64,000 nucleotides of DNA, taken from Cryptomeria japonica. Its lineage: Eukaryota; Streptophyta; Pinopsida; Cupressales; Cupressaceae. The stretch is from the NCBI RefSeq assembly GCF_030272615.1, contig NC_081410.1, positions 225,483,415 to 225,547,414 of the forward strand. The letters run 5' to 3'. Shown piece after piece: positions 1-12,105 of this stretch. Each line of letters begins with the position of its first letter. The stretch's first letter is position 1. The notes beneath the pieces were generated by a model. The model was not told the origin of the DNA, did no database searches, and was given only the letters and a program-made list of their open reading frames with translations. Both the position numbers and the translations under genes were made by a program.

Positions 1-940
1 GCAAGGATATAGGTTTTTCTTTCTGGTTCTTTCCCTATTGAGCTCTTGAACCAATTATTTTATTAATATATATTTTAATGGCTTGCCACTTTTGCCAAAA
101 AATAAGTAAATAAATAAACAATAAATTCTAAATAAGCAATAAATAAATAAATAGATATTAAATCTTAAATAATTAAACACCAATAAATCAATAATAAATA
201 AATAAGCTTTAAATCTCTAATAACTAAATATTTGAATAAAACTATATCAAACCAACAATTAAATTAATCAACCATAAACCATATAATCTTTCATCAAACT
301 AATTAAACAAATCAATACACACTTGCACACTCACAATACCATAACTCATTGACTGACATGGCGAATCATGCCAAGACAACTGATGACTCAAGGTAGACAT
401 CTTAATCCTAGAGTATATGAAAGGAACTCACGCCATCTCTAACAACTTGCCATTGGGTTTTAAAGACATGCTCAGACTTGTGAAGCCAAGTGGAGTCAAT
501 GTCTGGTACCTACAAACCTATATCAATGCTAGACACAACATATATGATACATATATATCATAACAAATAGGCAAGTGTTAGAGAGTTGCAATGATATATC
601 ATTCTCGCAATGAGTGATATGACATCGTTTCTACTCACAAAAATAATCACACAGTAACTAGGCACATCATAACACAAACTCATCACATATAATCAGGAAG
701 TAGGGTTAGCTTAATCATAATTCTATCAAATTCATAATCCATACAATCCATCTAACATAGCAAGTGCTTATGGAGACCGTCAATATAAAGCCATCATATC
801 ATGATCATCAATAACAAGTATCATCATAAACATTTGGATTATAAATAGAGTTAGCACATAGTATAATTCCATCAAATATTATCATAAAGTAAACTAAGCT
901 ACACCAATAGGGTCTAGACAAATACAAGGAGAAGGATGAG
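1..940. other. AT-rich non-coding stretch
   Basis: No coding frame or element end can be supported here. Positions 60-260 are low-complexity runs of AAATAAATA-type sequence. The rest is AT-rich unique-looking DNA. The retroelement homology begins abruptly near 941, so the junction at about 940 is probably a truncation point of the gypsy remnant that follows. Confidence 0.5.
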
Positions 941-2300
941 TCAGGGTGAGACACTACAATGATCCTCTTATGATTGCTGTTATTATCAATGATAATTCTA
1001 TAAGAAGAACCCTTGTCGACAATGGATCTGGGCTTAATATTTCTAGCATGGATTTATTGCATAAGATCAATGTGGATACATCTCTTATTCAACCCGATTT
1101 CCTTACTATTCATGGCTTTGACAATATTGCTAAACAATCTTTAGGTATTATAACCTTGCCTATTAAGGTAGGACTTGTTATTTTTCCTACACTTATACAT
1201 GTCATGCCCGATAATCTCACCTACAATCTTCTATTAGGATGACCTTGGCTTCATAATATGCAAGTTGTCCCTTCTAATCTCCACCGCAGTGTCAAGTTCA
1301 TCTACAAAGATAAGATGTATACTTTGTATGTTGATACTAATTTACAAGTCCCACTGCAAACCAAATCTTCTTGTTCAGCTACTTGTAATCCTTCTTCCAA
1401 TTCTCCTACATCTTAAAATACATCTATTTCCTTGAATACCCTTGTTCCCTCTAGTGATTCCAAGACTCCTGAAAAAAGGATTCTACTCAATCTAAATCTT
1501 CTCCCAAAGATATATTTTCTCTTGAAGAGGTACTCTCAGATGATGATTGGGGATCTCTAGATGTTAACCCTACTTTTGTGGGAGAATATAGGGTCTCTTG
1601 GAAAGGATCTATGATTGGGAAAGAGAAAGATAAGGAGGAACCTAAAAAGCAACCCACTTTGTCTAAACAACTAAGTAACAAATTTGTGGCTGCTTCTAAT
1701 TCAAACAATTCTTTAGAATCTTCTTCTAATACATATAACACCAAGACCTATGAGGCCCCACCATCTCTTTCTGATTTGGAATCCCTTTATGGTCCAGGTT
1801 TTCATATTTTAGCTAAGAGTGGATATAATGGCTATGGTTGTGGTGCAAATGAACAAGTAATTAAGGTTCCTTTAGAAAATAACATGCATGAAGCTTCATT
1901 TGGACTTGGATATAATCCTTCAAATCCCACCAAAACATCTAAAATACCATCTCTCAATGTGAATGCTATATTTAGTAGTGATGATGACCTCATCTCCATT
2001 AGATCATCCTCTATGAGTCTCAACACTCATCCCTCTCATAAGGAAATTTTGGTGATGGACAAGTCTCTTTATGAATCTCCTAAAGAGATTCCCAATCCCG
2101 ATTATGAGGTTTTATCTTTTATTTATTCTAATATCCTCTTTCCTAGAAATAAGGCCCTAATGAATTATATCTGTCCTTCTCCTAAGGTTTCTTGTATGCA
2201 AGAGGAACATGACTTAGTAGTTTATTCTTCTCCTAAAAACTACTTTCTTGATCAAGACTTCTCAATACTTATCATCTTATACATTTTTTTAATCTCTTAG
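941..2300 (+). pseudogene. Ty3/gypsy protease and G-patch remnant
   Basis: This is a broken piece of a gypsy polyprotein. It opens inside a retropepsin-like aspartic protease: the active-site motif reads VDNGSGLN near codon 25 of the first frame, and the domain ends YNLLLG, then an in-frame TGA at 1240, then PWLHNM. That order (protease, LLG, PW) is the same as in the Tat-1 element at 43.4 kb. After a TAA near 1414 and a frameshift near 1475 the frame continues at 1480-2300 with an acidic linker and a glycine-rich G-patch-like stretch (GYNGYGCGANEQ, then FGLGYNPS). Gag is missing upstream and no reverse transcriptase follows. The two early stops fit CGA to TGA and CAA to TAA changes. The family is secure. 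The exact lineage is not. Confidence 0.75.
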
Positions 2301-3690
2301 ATGGTAGAACATTTAACATGTCATATTCAAATTCTTCATCCAATCTATCATATCTTCAAATAACATTAGTGGCTATTATGTTGCTCATTATTATGTGACA
2401 TTGGTAGCTCACTTAATAGGGGCTCATTTTCATTCATTATGGTACAATTTCACGTGCAATCATACTTTGGAAGTAACATAATAGCCTATTTTTGTCCTAT
2501 CTCTTGTCTCTATGTGTGGGAACAAGAGTGATTTCAAACATCTCTCCTTCTTGAGGTTAAAAATTTCTCCTTTGTGAAGTAGTGTCTTTTATAAGGATCT
2601 CTCATTGATTTTAGAGGTGCATATTCCTATTAGGGTTTCCATCTCTCATATTGGAACAAGTATCCTTAATGAGGATCTTAAGTGCATATCCTTAATTGGG
2701 ACTTCTTCCTTGGTGTTGGAAGTCAAATTCTTTGCTTCATTGAGTGGTATCTTTTAAAAGGAACCCTTCTATGTTGTGAACATGTGTATCCTTGATGAGG
2801 ATCTCTTTCCTTCTCTTAAAAGAGTGTTTTTATAAATGACCTCTCTTTGATGTCCTTTCCTCTATGCTTGGGGGGGGAAAGAGTGATATTTCAATCTTCT
2901 TTCTCCTTTCCTTTGTGGAGTTGCATTTTTCATTTTATGTCATCTCTTGCATAGAATATGGGTATTCCTTATTTAGGACCTATTCTCTATGAAATGAAGC
3001 ATCTTTCATGAACAATCTCTCCTTAGTGAAAGTGTGCAATCTTTTGCTAAGAATCCTCTTTTACTACATATTGGAGAAGGTGTGTATTCTTATTTTCCTT
3101 CTATTTTTCAAGATGTTAACTTTATCAAAGATTATCTTCTATTCTTAAAGGTGGATTTCTTTTTCATAATGATCTCTTCCTCCTTTTTCACAATTTAAAA
3201 GGTAATTCTTTTCTCAACCCTAACTTTGCATTCTTCCTCTTAATCGTTCATCTTGTGTTAGAGAACTCCAATCCTCACACTCTTTGTTGTTTTGGAATTG
3301 TGGTTTAGTTCTATTTCTTACCAAATGTTCCATGATGAGCTTTGATCTTGTATCAAACCTTGTTGTGAGCATTTTTCATCAATTTCCTTTCACAATTCGA
3401 TGTGGTAAACATGATACCTAGTTTCACCTCACTAAATTAGCAAGCTGAAATGGGGGGCATATAGCTACCCTTGAATTTCATCACTTCCTTAGTAAGTATC
3501 TAGGTGATTTTGTGATTTTATCTAGCATGTGGTTTTGTATGGTGCGGTTCCTAACAATGTATTGCATATACCACTAGGGGCTTCATTTGACACCTTATGG
3601 ATATATCCTTTTTCATGAAATGTTTACTTTTCTGTACTTTAGATTGCATATGCATGTAGTGTCATATGAACGCTAAAGTGGGCACTAAAT
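2301..3690 (+). other. non-coding 3' body of the gypsy remnant, with repeated ATCCT...AGGAT motifs
   Basis: No RT, RNase H or integrase can be read in any frame. The stretch 2590-2970 has a loosely repeated motif of the form TATCCTTAATGAGGATCT, an imperfect small inverted repeat, at roughly 2595, 2665, 2685, 2785 and 2960. A similar sequence on the opposite strand occurs at 21.6-22.5 kb (compare the CTATGCTTGGGGGG word near 2862 with its reverse complement near 22195). A purine run AAATGGGGGG near 3449 could be an old polypurine tract. Confidence 0.5.
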
Positions 3691-5340
3691 GTAGCATCGC
3701 AAATTGTACACCCTTAATTGGGTGGTACAATTCCACGCTTAGGTTAGCACCTGCCTTAGTGTGTTTGCATCTTGCATCTCAATTTCCCTTTAAGCATTTA
3801 ATTAATTAATTTAATTAAATCTAATATCTTCTTTCATCACTCTACACATCATAAAATTGGGCCCTTTGCCCTAAGTGTGCCCCTTTCTATTTTATTCTTT
3901 TAATTAATCATTTCATCAAATACCCTAATTATGTCTTATTTCAACCTTCAAGGTTTGATTTCGCATATCTAAACATCACAAATTCCCACATACTCCTAGA
4001 ATTTGGTTTAAAATCACAACATCTTGCTTTCCCAAAAATTTGGCGAAAAGTTGGTCAGACCATGTGGGTACCCACATGGTCTTGAATTTTTCTCCCTGAA
4101 TTTCGGGAGCATATTTTGGTGGTATTTTAATATACAAATCCAAGAGATTGGCTACAAATATTATTTCTAAGTCGGCCTATGACTCAAAACAAAGTTAGGG
4201 TCTCCTACATAAACCCTTCCTTTCCTCATTTGAAGATCTAAGATCTAGCGATTGAAGGAGCCTCTTGTGAAGTGAAAGTGCAGATTATGTGAAGTCTACA
4301 ACAACAAATCAAGCATTCATCAAGCCTTCATCAATAATTGTCAACATCCATTAGGACCTTTGAAGACATTGAAGAATGGTAGGAGATCACTAACTGTTGA
4401 TTGGCTTGTACCTCTCTATTAGGGTTTGGTATGGTTTCATGTTATTTTCATGTCTTTGCATGAGCTTCATTGACAGATTTACATTCATGCTTTACATATT
4501 TAGTTCATTTGTGATTTTAAGCATTTACATTTACATTTACAATCATTTAAGGTTTTCTCTCCAAATCATAGGGTATAACTCTAGATTCTTTATTACTCTC
4601 ATTGAGGATCTTGCATACACACAAGATTCTTGCACACGCATATTCGATACATTATCGACTATTTTTGGAGGTGGAAACCACCAAAACAAGGGATTTGACT
4701 AAGGAAAAACCTTATATAGACACATAGACACCATTTTTCAAATTGTAGGTACAAGTACAAAAATCCGACGAACACGCGATCTTTGGAACCGACAGAGTAC
4801 ACATAGATATAAACCCAACCTCCAAATTTGGACTTATTATTCAGGGACTAGGGTGTAGTGCCTTGGTCCTCCCTAGGATGAGGGTGTAGCACCCTGGTCC
4901 TCCTAAGGACTAGGGTATGGCACCCTGGTCCTCTGTATTTTTCTACATTTTTTGGCAGTTCTGCAATTTCAGCCCTCTATTCTGACAGGAACTAGGACTT
5001 GGCTCCCTGGTCCTACACAATTAGTATAAAATTTTAGTGCAAAGTACACATCATAATTCCCCTCCCTTCTTTTTGCTTAGTTTCTCAATTTCAGTTCTGT
5101 TAGATTCTGCATTTTTATCTTAAACTTGTATCTTTGTTTATCTCCTAGCATAGTTGATTACATCATCATATTTCACACATCTACTCTTCATTTACAAAAA
5201 AGGAATAGAAACCCTAAGAGATATTATGTCTCTCTCTCTTCCTCACAAGAAGTAGCCAAAGTGAACTATCTCCCTAGGATCTTTCGTATTCCACTGTGTG
5301 TACATGAGAGTGGGATTAGGTCTTAGTCACCCGATTCCAT
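3691..5340 (+). repeat. candidate 3' LTR of the gypsy remnant
   Basis: The sequence from 3691 opens TGTAGCATCGCAAATTG, which has the TG start and look of a plant gypsy LTR, and follows a region with purine runs. A TATA-like word (TACATAAAC) near 4207 is followed by a CT-rich stretch that could be the transcription start region. No second LTR copy is in the window and the 3' boundary is unclear, so the end is approximate. It contains the hairpin repeat at 4845-4933. It could instead be unrelated repeat DNA. Confidence 0.35.
4845..4933 (+). repeat. tandem hairpin repeat, three units of about 31 bp
   Basis: Three imperfect units each contain a GGGTGTAGCACCC-like inverted repeat followed by TGGTCCTC. 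The second unit is the cleanest: GGGTG and CACCC flank a 3-base loop. A fourth, more diverged TCCCTGGTCCT unit lies near 5000. Confidence 0.7.
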
Positions 5341-5572
5341 TTTTATGGTGTACAGATCCATACCATACATACAAATTCATACCCAAGCAATGCATCAAGT
5401 CAAAATGCAAAATATTTTGTACAAGTGGAAAATATTCTAGTGGTCTATATTTTTTGGTGGAGGTAATTTTTTTCTAGCGAAAGGAATATTCTATTGACAT
5501 CAGTAGTTGACCTTTTGACCTGATTTTCCCTCCAAGCCCTAAAAATTTGTAGTTGTTTTTTCCATAACTTCA

Positions 5573-8232
5573 TCATACGGAGTCAAAATCAAACCTAGTT
5601 GTTGAGACTAATTCATGCAAGTATTTTGTATTCATATTGGCAACTACAATGGTTTCTTCAATGCCATCTATTGCAACTTTTCTATATTCATAATTATTTG
5701 TTGAAATCTCATTGTTAGTTTCTAAAATATCATTATTTTCTTCTTGTACCTTCTGGTCTTCCAAAGGAGATAAAAATACTACTAACTTATTCCATTCTTG
5801 AGTAATGTGACAGAAGGTAACAAAATCTAAAGACAGGTATAAAGTCTCACAGTCTGATTGGCCACCAAGGCCAATTGCTAGTTCATTCCCTCCACCTACC
5901 ACTTATTCAACATATCAAATACAATCCATGAATTAGATTCACAGATGATATCTCTCCACCAAGAGCATAAATTATCTCCAATGTATAAAGGATAGCAAGA
6001 GCTTCCATAAAGTTGTTAGTATGCTAACCTTTATAAAAAGAAAAGAATAAAAGGAAAACCCTAGAATTATTTCTTCCAACCCCACCAATCCCTACATGCC
6101 CAAGATTACCTCTAGAATAACTATCAATATTTATCTTCAAAACATCTTGAGGAGGAGGTGACCAACAACCATCCTGATAGACCTTTATCTTGGCCTATTG
6201 ACCCACCTTGAAAGAGGGGAGCCTCATACCACATCCCACAAAACCCAACCTCTGTAGAATAGCCAAATCACCTAGATCCACATGAGAAAAAAAATAAATT
6301 TTAATGATAAGGTTTCCTACACACACTACCAATTCTCATCTATAATTGATGACTCGACATTTTCTCATCCTAAAAAATCTTTCTAATCCTTTCTAACCAT
6401 ATTTCTTAAAGAATAAGGAAGGGCCTATGTTCCAAGAAATGTACAAAAAAACATGAGTCTTAGCTGGGGATTTCAACAAAATGTTCTAGGATTCACCCAA
6501 GGAGGAAGCATAAAAACAAGTCTTATTCCAAATTCCCCTTTAGCAGTGCCATATTTTCTTAGAAAAGGGGCACGGGAAGAAAAGAGCATTCCTCACTATT
6601 ATTACACAAGACACACATAGAAGGGTCAATAAATCCTCTCTTTCTTAGATTATCCTAGGTGAAGAACCTATTTTGAACAACCATCCATATGAAGAAGTTG
6701 CATTTGGGCCAAGAAAACTTATTCCATGCCTATTTCCACCAAGGAACCGAAGACTCCTATGAATCTATCTATGCAACTCCTGAAATATGAAAGTAAATGA
6801 GAAGTTTCCTTTCAGATTGAGGATCAAACCAAGAATGTCTCTCCCCTCCAAAGAGTTATAGTCTCTACCCTAACAGAATATTTCCAAGCTCCTAATGATC
6901 CTCCTCTGATCACCCCAAAGGCCACTCGTGAGGTTCTTTCCATCTAAACACTTCTGCTTGACCAAAAATTTGAGAAGTTTTATAATACTCCACCTTACTT
7001 TGGAACCCATCATAAGAAAATTGTTACATAACTATGAAAAATGTAGATACATTGATATGATTGGAAGGGTAACATCCCAGGAGTCAATTTAGTGCCTCTT
7101 TTGAGTGTGCTCCAAATCGTAGAACCTTTTTCCCACAAAGCTACAATGAGGAACATCATTACTCTCCTTTCCAATACACTCAAATAATTTGAAGTGAGGA
7201 TCCTATCCCAATCCTAGTCCTAATGACAACACCACTTCCAATAGAGTTAAGCCACCAAGGCCTAGCCATTAAGACTCACCTGTCAGAAACCAACACTCCC
7301 TTCTTTGATCTACAAACAAAATCCCACCTAAAAAAATTGTATTCCTTTAAAAAAAAAATTTGGCAGATAAGAATCGTTAGGAGATGATGTCAAACTCATG
7401 AAGCAAGGAGTTACCTACACAAAACATCTCTATAAAGGGAGAACCTAAATCATCAACTTTAGAAGAGTCACCCTCCCAACAATAAAATGCCACCTACAAA
7501 TCTAACGAGTAACTTTCTTTCAAAACTTATCTAAAAAATCCTACCAAAACATGCCATGAAATGAACCTATAGCAATGAGAATACCAAGAATAAAAAATGG
7601 AAGAACACAAATTTGGAATCTAACAATTTGAGAAATCCTAGATTGGACAGGCTTGGGAGTATTAATAAAGAATATGAAGGACCTATCCTCATTAACTCTT
7701 TGCCTAGATACCACTAAGTAAATATCTTAGATTAATAATTTTTTTCTCTTGATAATATTAGCAAAGCGGTATCATCCATAAATTTTAAATGAGAATGGGG
7801 AGGAAATCTGTTGCCCCAATTCCAACCTTGAATCAACCCCTTCCTCACACAATATTTTGCAAATCTCCCAAAATTTTCAACCATTAAAATAAATAAATAA
7901 GATGAAAGAGGATCCCTTTGGAAAAGATCCCAAGAAGCTCCAAAGAGATTAGAGGGATCACTATTAATTAAAAAAAAAGAGAGGAGGTGACACAAATCAT
8001 GACCCAATTGATCCACTTGTTGCTAAACCCAAAGGCTTCCAAAACCTTCTGCAAAATGGTCCAATTGACACAATCATAAGTTTTGGCAATGTCGACATTG
8101 ATAAACATAGCCTTATCTATAGAGTTTGTCAAGGATTGAATGACCTCTATTTCAACAACAACCCCATCTAAAATTTGCCTACTAGTAACAAAAACCCTTT
8201 ACTCTAAAATTAAAGAGCTAAGCCATCGATTA
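5573..8232 (-). pseudogene. LINE ORF2, 3' half (RT core, zinc-binding region, RNase H)
   Basis: Read on the minus strand from 8232, this is the continuation of the LINE begun at 12.1 kb. It starts with the RT stretch ending SRQILDG near 8170, then FINVDIAKTYDCVNW (palm motif A), LFQRDPLSSYLFILM near 7920 and FMDDTALL near 7770, which is the FADDT catalytic motif with A changed to M. Farther on is a zinc-binding RT-associated region (6.6-6.75 kb) and an RNase H domain near 6.0-6.16 kb with NIDSYSRGNLG and NNFMEALAIL. The end near 5.8 kb, CHITQEWNKLVVFL, resembles the usual C-terminal RNase H helix. Many stops and at least two frameshifts show it is dead. No poly(A) tail or target duplication was identified at the 3' end. 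Confidence 0.8.
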
Positions 8233-9030
8233 TGTTAGGATTCCCAAAGATACTGAGAGGGGGGGGGTGAATCAATATCTGATCGGTATATGATTTTTTT
8301 TTAACTTATAATATGAAAAGCATTTCAAAACTGTGTACCGGTAAACCAAAAATAATGTAGTATATGAGAACAATAAACACAACACGAAAGACACACCATA
8401 ACACAATATTTTAATGAGGAAACCTGATGTGGGAAAAACCTCGGTGGGATTTGTGACCCACAATATTCGCTTACTAGCCAATAAGGGAATATTACTGTTA
8501 CAATAGGGGCCTGCACATGCAGGAAGGCCAAGTGCCTAGAGCTCACTGCTCATTTACAAAAGAAGTCACACTGACTTACAAAATTGGATTATACAAATGA
8601 AATGTCATGTACTACTTCAGATCAACATCTACTATGCCAGATTCAGTACCAGTTTAAGCTCTGCAATAATCATAAACCCTTATCCAAAATCTGCCTTACA
8701 ATTCGCATATTAGGTCTACAATATTCTAACCATATCCACTTCCTATCATCTCATCAAATATTCTCTAAGATCTCATACTTATATGAGTCTTATTACAATT
8801 CTCCACATCAGCTTAAAAAAGGATTTTATAACTAAATACAAAATATAATAAAACAAAATTCTTGTCGGCCATGGTGCCAGTGATCAATCTTTTCGGTGTC
8901 GGTGAACTGTGTGCCAGTGTAGAGTCTGTCGGTGTCGGTGCCTACCGGTATCATATGATTGTAAGGTTGCCATCATTGAAAATACCTTCAATCACCTAAA
9001 ATTTCTCATTGTAGTGTGTATTTTCCAACA
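8233..9030 (-). repeat. LTR of the ORF-X element
   Basis: The block begins TGTTAGGATTCCC and ends TTTTCCAACA, giving the TG...CA boundaries. The G-rich tract GAGAGGGGGGGGG next to the start is shared in form with the LTR ends of copia-2 (25128) and, on the other strand, copia-3 (32985). This points to a copia-type LTR in minus orientation. On its inner side it abuts a polypurine tract, so it is the 3' LTR. Confidence 0.7.
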
Positions 9031-9045
9031 ATATCCCCCTTTGGC
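9031..9045 (-). other. polypurine tract of the ORF-X element
   Basis: The minus strand reads GCCAAAGGGGGATAT directly before the LTR start TGTTGG. This is the expected plus-strand priming site. A second purine run, AAAGGGGGAGTAG, lies at the end of ORF-X near 9200. Confidence 0.65.
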
Positions 9046-9193
9046 ATTGATGGCAACACTCATGAGAAAAATTAAAAAATGTATCCAAAAATTGAAGTCA
9101 AAAAATCTTGCCAAAAACTGTACCAAAAATTGTACCAGATGTGTGCTCCCCCTGAGCAGATGACTCTAAGTCATTGGATTTTTCTAATCTCTA

Positions 9194-12104
9194 CTACTCC
9201 CCCTTTGACATCAATGACAAAGGTTGTCATTCATTGTCAGTAGAGTGTGGTTCCTGCCTAGATCCTTGTAACTGGTGGCTTACAATCTGATAGATGTCTG
9301 CCAATGCAAAATTTTGACTATCACTGAATCTCTTGTTGTCCTTTAATGCTGCTTATGTTCTTTGAATTGTACCGGTGAGTATGTGCATTTTCTCTTATGG
9401 TGTCTTAAGTCTGGGAACCAGAGCCTCAAAAATTTCTTTTCTCAAAGAAATGAGGTAATCTAGTTTAGGACCTAGTTTGCATTTTAAATCCTTTTCCTTA
9501 CACTTTATCTTTTCTTTATCTTTTTATAACTTCTCAATTTTCTTCTCAAGATCTGCAATGTTCTTTTCAATTTCCAAAAATGAATCTAATGTTCCTATTA
9601 AATTGTCAGCAATATTGTTGATTTCTTCTTGAGCTTTGCTGATCTTCGAATCTATGTCCTCTGTCAAAATATCAGTTTTGCACTTATCTCTGTACAGTTT
9701 TTTGAAATCCAAAATTGTTTCTCCTAGTGCCGGTAATAAGATTTCCATTTGTTCCTTATTCTTCTTTACTATTTCCTTAAAGAATTTTTCTTTCTCCTTA
9801 TTCATTTTCTCTTTGAATGTGTCTTCATTTATTTGGTCTAGTGTAATTAGATTGCTGATTATATACTTAGACAATGTGTCTAGTTGGCTCAAAAAATCTT
9901 TATTATCTATGTTACACTTTGGAGCTATCATTTTCAAAATTGGTAATGTATCATCTATAGCCTTGTAAGCTTGTGCATTACACTCTGTTATTTTCTTTAT
10001 TGAGTCCAAGAGTACCTATGTCACATTTGTAGGCTGAAATTCAGTTATTGATGTGTCGGATGACTGTCCAACTGTTCTCACAATCTATATTCCATCGGTG
10101 TTTGTGATATCTTTGCTTTCCTCTTTCTCAGGAGGATCTGTTTGTGTTTGCATTTCAGCTACCAAGGGTTTAGGCTTGTCAGATGTAGTTGGTGGTACAG
10201 TCTAAATAGGTACCTGAGAAGAAGCCTATTTCTCTATGTTTTCTTCAGTAAGAACCTATTGTTCTACTATTTTCTCAGTGTCCTTTCCTGAAGGTGTCTC
10301 TATTTATGCCTCTGAAGATTTCATTGTAGTATCCATTGTCAGTTTCTCTGAAGAACTCTTAGTATTTACTATCAATTTCTTAGTATGCACCTTTGTACTG
10401 TCCACTGCTGATATCTCAGTTGGTTTCTCTGAGTTGTCAACTGATTGTTCTAGCTCAGTGGATTTAGCAATGTTTGTATCACTCACAATTCCAGTAGACA
10501 GGGGATCAACTGATTGCTCAATTTGTTGTTGTTCCCCAATTCCAATGTTTCCAACTTCAACAATTTTTAGTCAGTGTCTCAGTAACCACTTTTGTATTCT
10601 TAGTTGATTCCTTATCCACCACAATATTTACCTCTTGGGTGTCTATGTTCATAGTGTACAAAATTTTAGACTTCGGATTTGTATCTTCATGAAGAGTCTC
10701 CATACTCTCTATTGCCAGTTGTTTGTCAACAGTATCTACCGGTGGAGTATCACAAAGAGGTGGGGGCAAGTTATCAGTTATCTTAAGGCTCAGAGGTCCA
10801 CCTACCTTACCTTTACCCTTATCCATGTCCTTTTGGTAGACCTTGATGGGCTTAGGTCTTTTAAGTTCTTCTTGTTTCTCCTTTTCAACAAAGAATATGT
10901 CCCATTGATCTGCAGCTTCTTCAGTGATTTCATTCACTCTGCCTACCATTAGTGTTACATGTTGGTGACCAGTTGAAAACACTGTCCGGTTGGCCTCACT
11001 GATTAATTCATCCATCTCTTTAGTGGAGTTCACTGGGTGAACTGCAAGTAATTTTTCTATTTTTATCTTTTTATCTAACTCAATAATAGCTACCCTTCTA
11101 GCTTCTAGTCTTCTGTATAAATCATTTGGTATATCATCAATAATTTCCATCAAAAATTTCTTGTATATGTCTAACTGTAAAATTACACTATTCTCTACAC
11201 TCTCTTTATCATCATTTGGAAGTGTGTTATACAGCTTGCTAATATTTTTCATTTTTCCATCCTCAGTTATTTCATTTAGAAGTTTGTCCAATGGAGCAAT
11301 ATCTTGTTTTTCCTTCTTTTTCTTTGGGGTCAACTTCCTAGTTGGAGGCCTAACTGCTTGTTGTTTTTGTTTTGTTCTTCTAGGTGTAGGTGAGGGTGTT
11401 GGTGAGGGTTTTCTTTTCCTTACTACCCTTTTGAACTCAGTCGGTATATCACTTTTAGAAGAAGTTGCAACCGGTGAAAGATGAGCTTCCGGTTGAAGTC
11501 CTTCCAACTCACTTTCCTTGATACCAGTTTTGTTTAATACATCTTCCTTAATTGCTTTAGCTTGTCTTGAACCTCTCCTTACTTTCTGCTTAGTTTTATT
11601 GACTCTTTTCTGAGATTGGATACCACTCTCAATTATTTCAGCATTGCCAAAAACTTTCTCAGATGGTTTCTTAGGTGCTTCAAGGAGGGATTTTTCATAG
11701 GTCTCAATTATGTTATCATTGGTCTCATATCCCATCTCGGTTACCCAAATAGTTCAAGGGACAACTGCCTCCATCCAGATTTCATCATTCTTGATTACAA
11801 AACATATTTCCTTTTGATATTTATCCACAATTTCTTGGGATAGCCTTACTCTTGTCTTCATTCTAGCCTTCAATGCTTGAAAATATTCATTTATATGTTT
11901 CTCTTTGTTTTCTCCCATGTTGTTTAATATATCCAACAATTGCTTTCCTACCAGTATATCAAAGCCAAAGTCTTTCCTACCAATACTGAGTAATTCCTTG
12001 GTAATGTATAGCATTAAGAATACAAGCATATTTCCAAATCTGAAAGTTCCCTTCTTATCACCTACAATTTCTCTTTGGAGTGTGCATTTGCCAACAACTT
12101 AAGT
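9194..12104 (-). pseudogene. ORF-X: long unrecognised retroelement ORF, 5'-truncated
   Basis: About 970 codons can be followed on the minus strand, with one frameshift near 10.5 kb. I do not recognise a catalytic domain. The visible order is a hydrophobic N-terminal part (FGNMLVFLMLYITKELLSIG near 12.02 kb), a basic Ser/Pro/Thr-rich linker (RKRKPSPTPSPTPRRTK near 11.4 kb), a mixed helical region, a Thr/Ser/Glu-rich region, and a Lys/Glu-rich probable coiled coil at 9.5-9.9 kb. The stops are all where CAG, CAA or CGA would give TAG, TAA or TGA. It sits next to the polypurine tract, where SIRE-type copia elements keep an env-like ORF. It may alternatively be the cargo of a non-autonomous large retrotransposon derivative. 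The 5' end is cut at the LINE junction. Confidence 0.6.
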
Positions 12105-12105
12105 C

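Larger units (their letters stand above)
8233..12105 (-). mobile_element. 3' part of an LTR retrotransposon inserted in a LINE (carries ORF-X)
   Basis: In minus orientation the piece runs from a truncated internal region (ORF-X, 9194-12104) through a polypurine tract (9031-9045) to a 3' LTR (8233-9030). The LINE ORF2 homology stops at 12106 and resumes at 8232, so this block interrupts the LINE. There is no second LTR at the 12.1 kb end and no matching target duplication (GATTA lies beside the LTR at 8228-8232 and is absent at the other end). The 5' half was therefore lost, together with a few LINE codons, by deletion after insertion. Confidence 0.7.

Noticed and set aside
8584-8835. Short plus-strand frames inside 8.3-9.2 kb
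   Set aside because: They fall in the LTR and 3' end of the ORF-X element, with no conserved motif.
11161-11484. Plus-strand Phe/Leu-rich membrane-protein-like frame
   Set aside because: It is the complement of the Lys- and Glu-rich ORF-X, which gives false hydrophobic frames.
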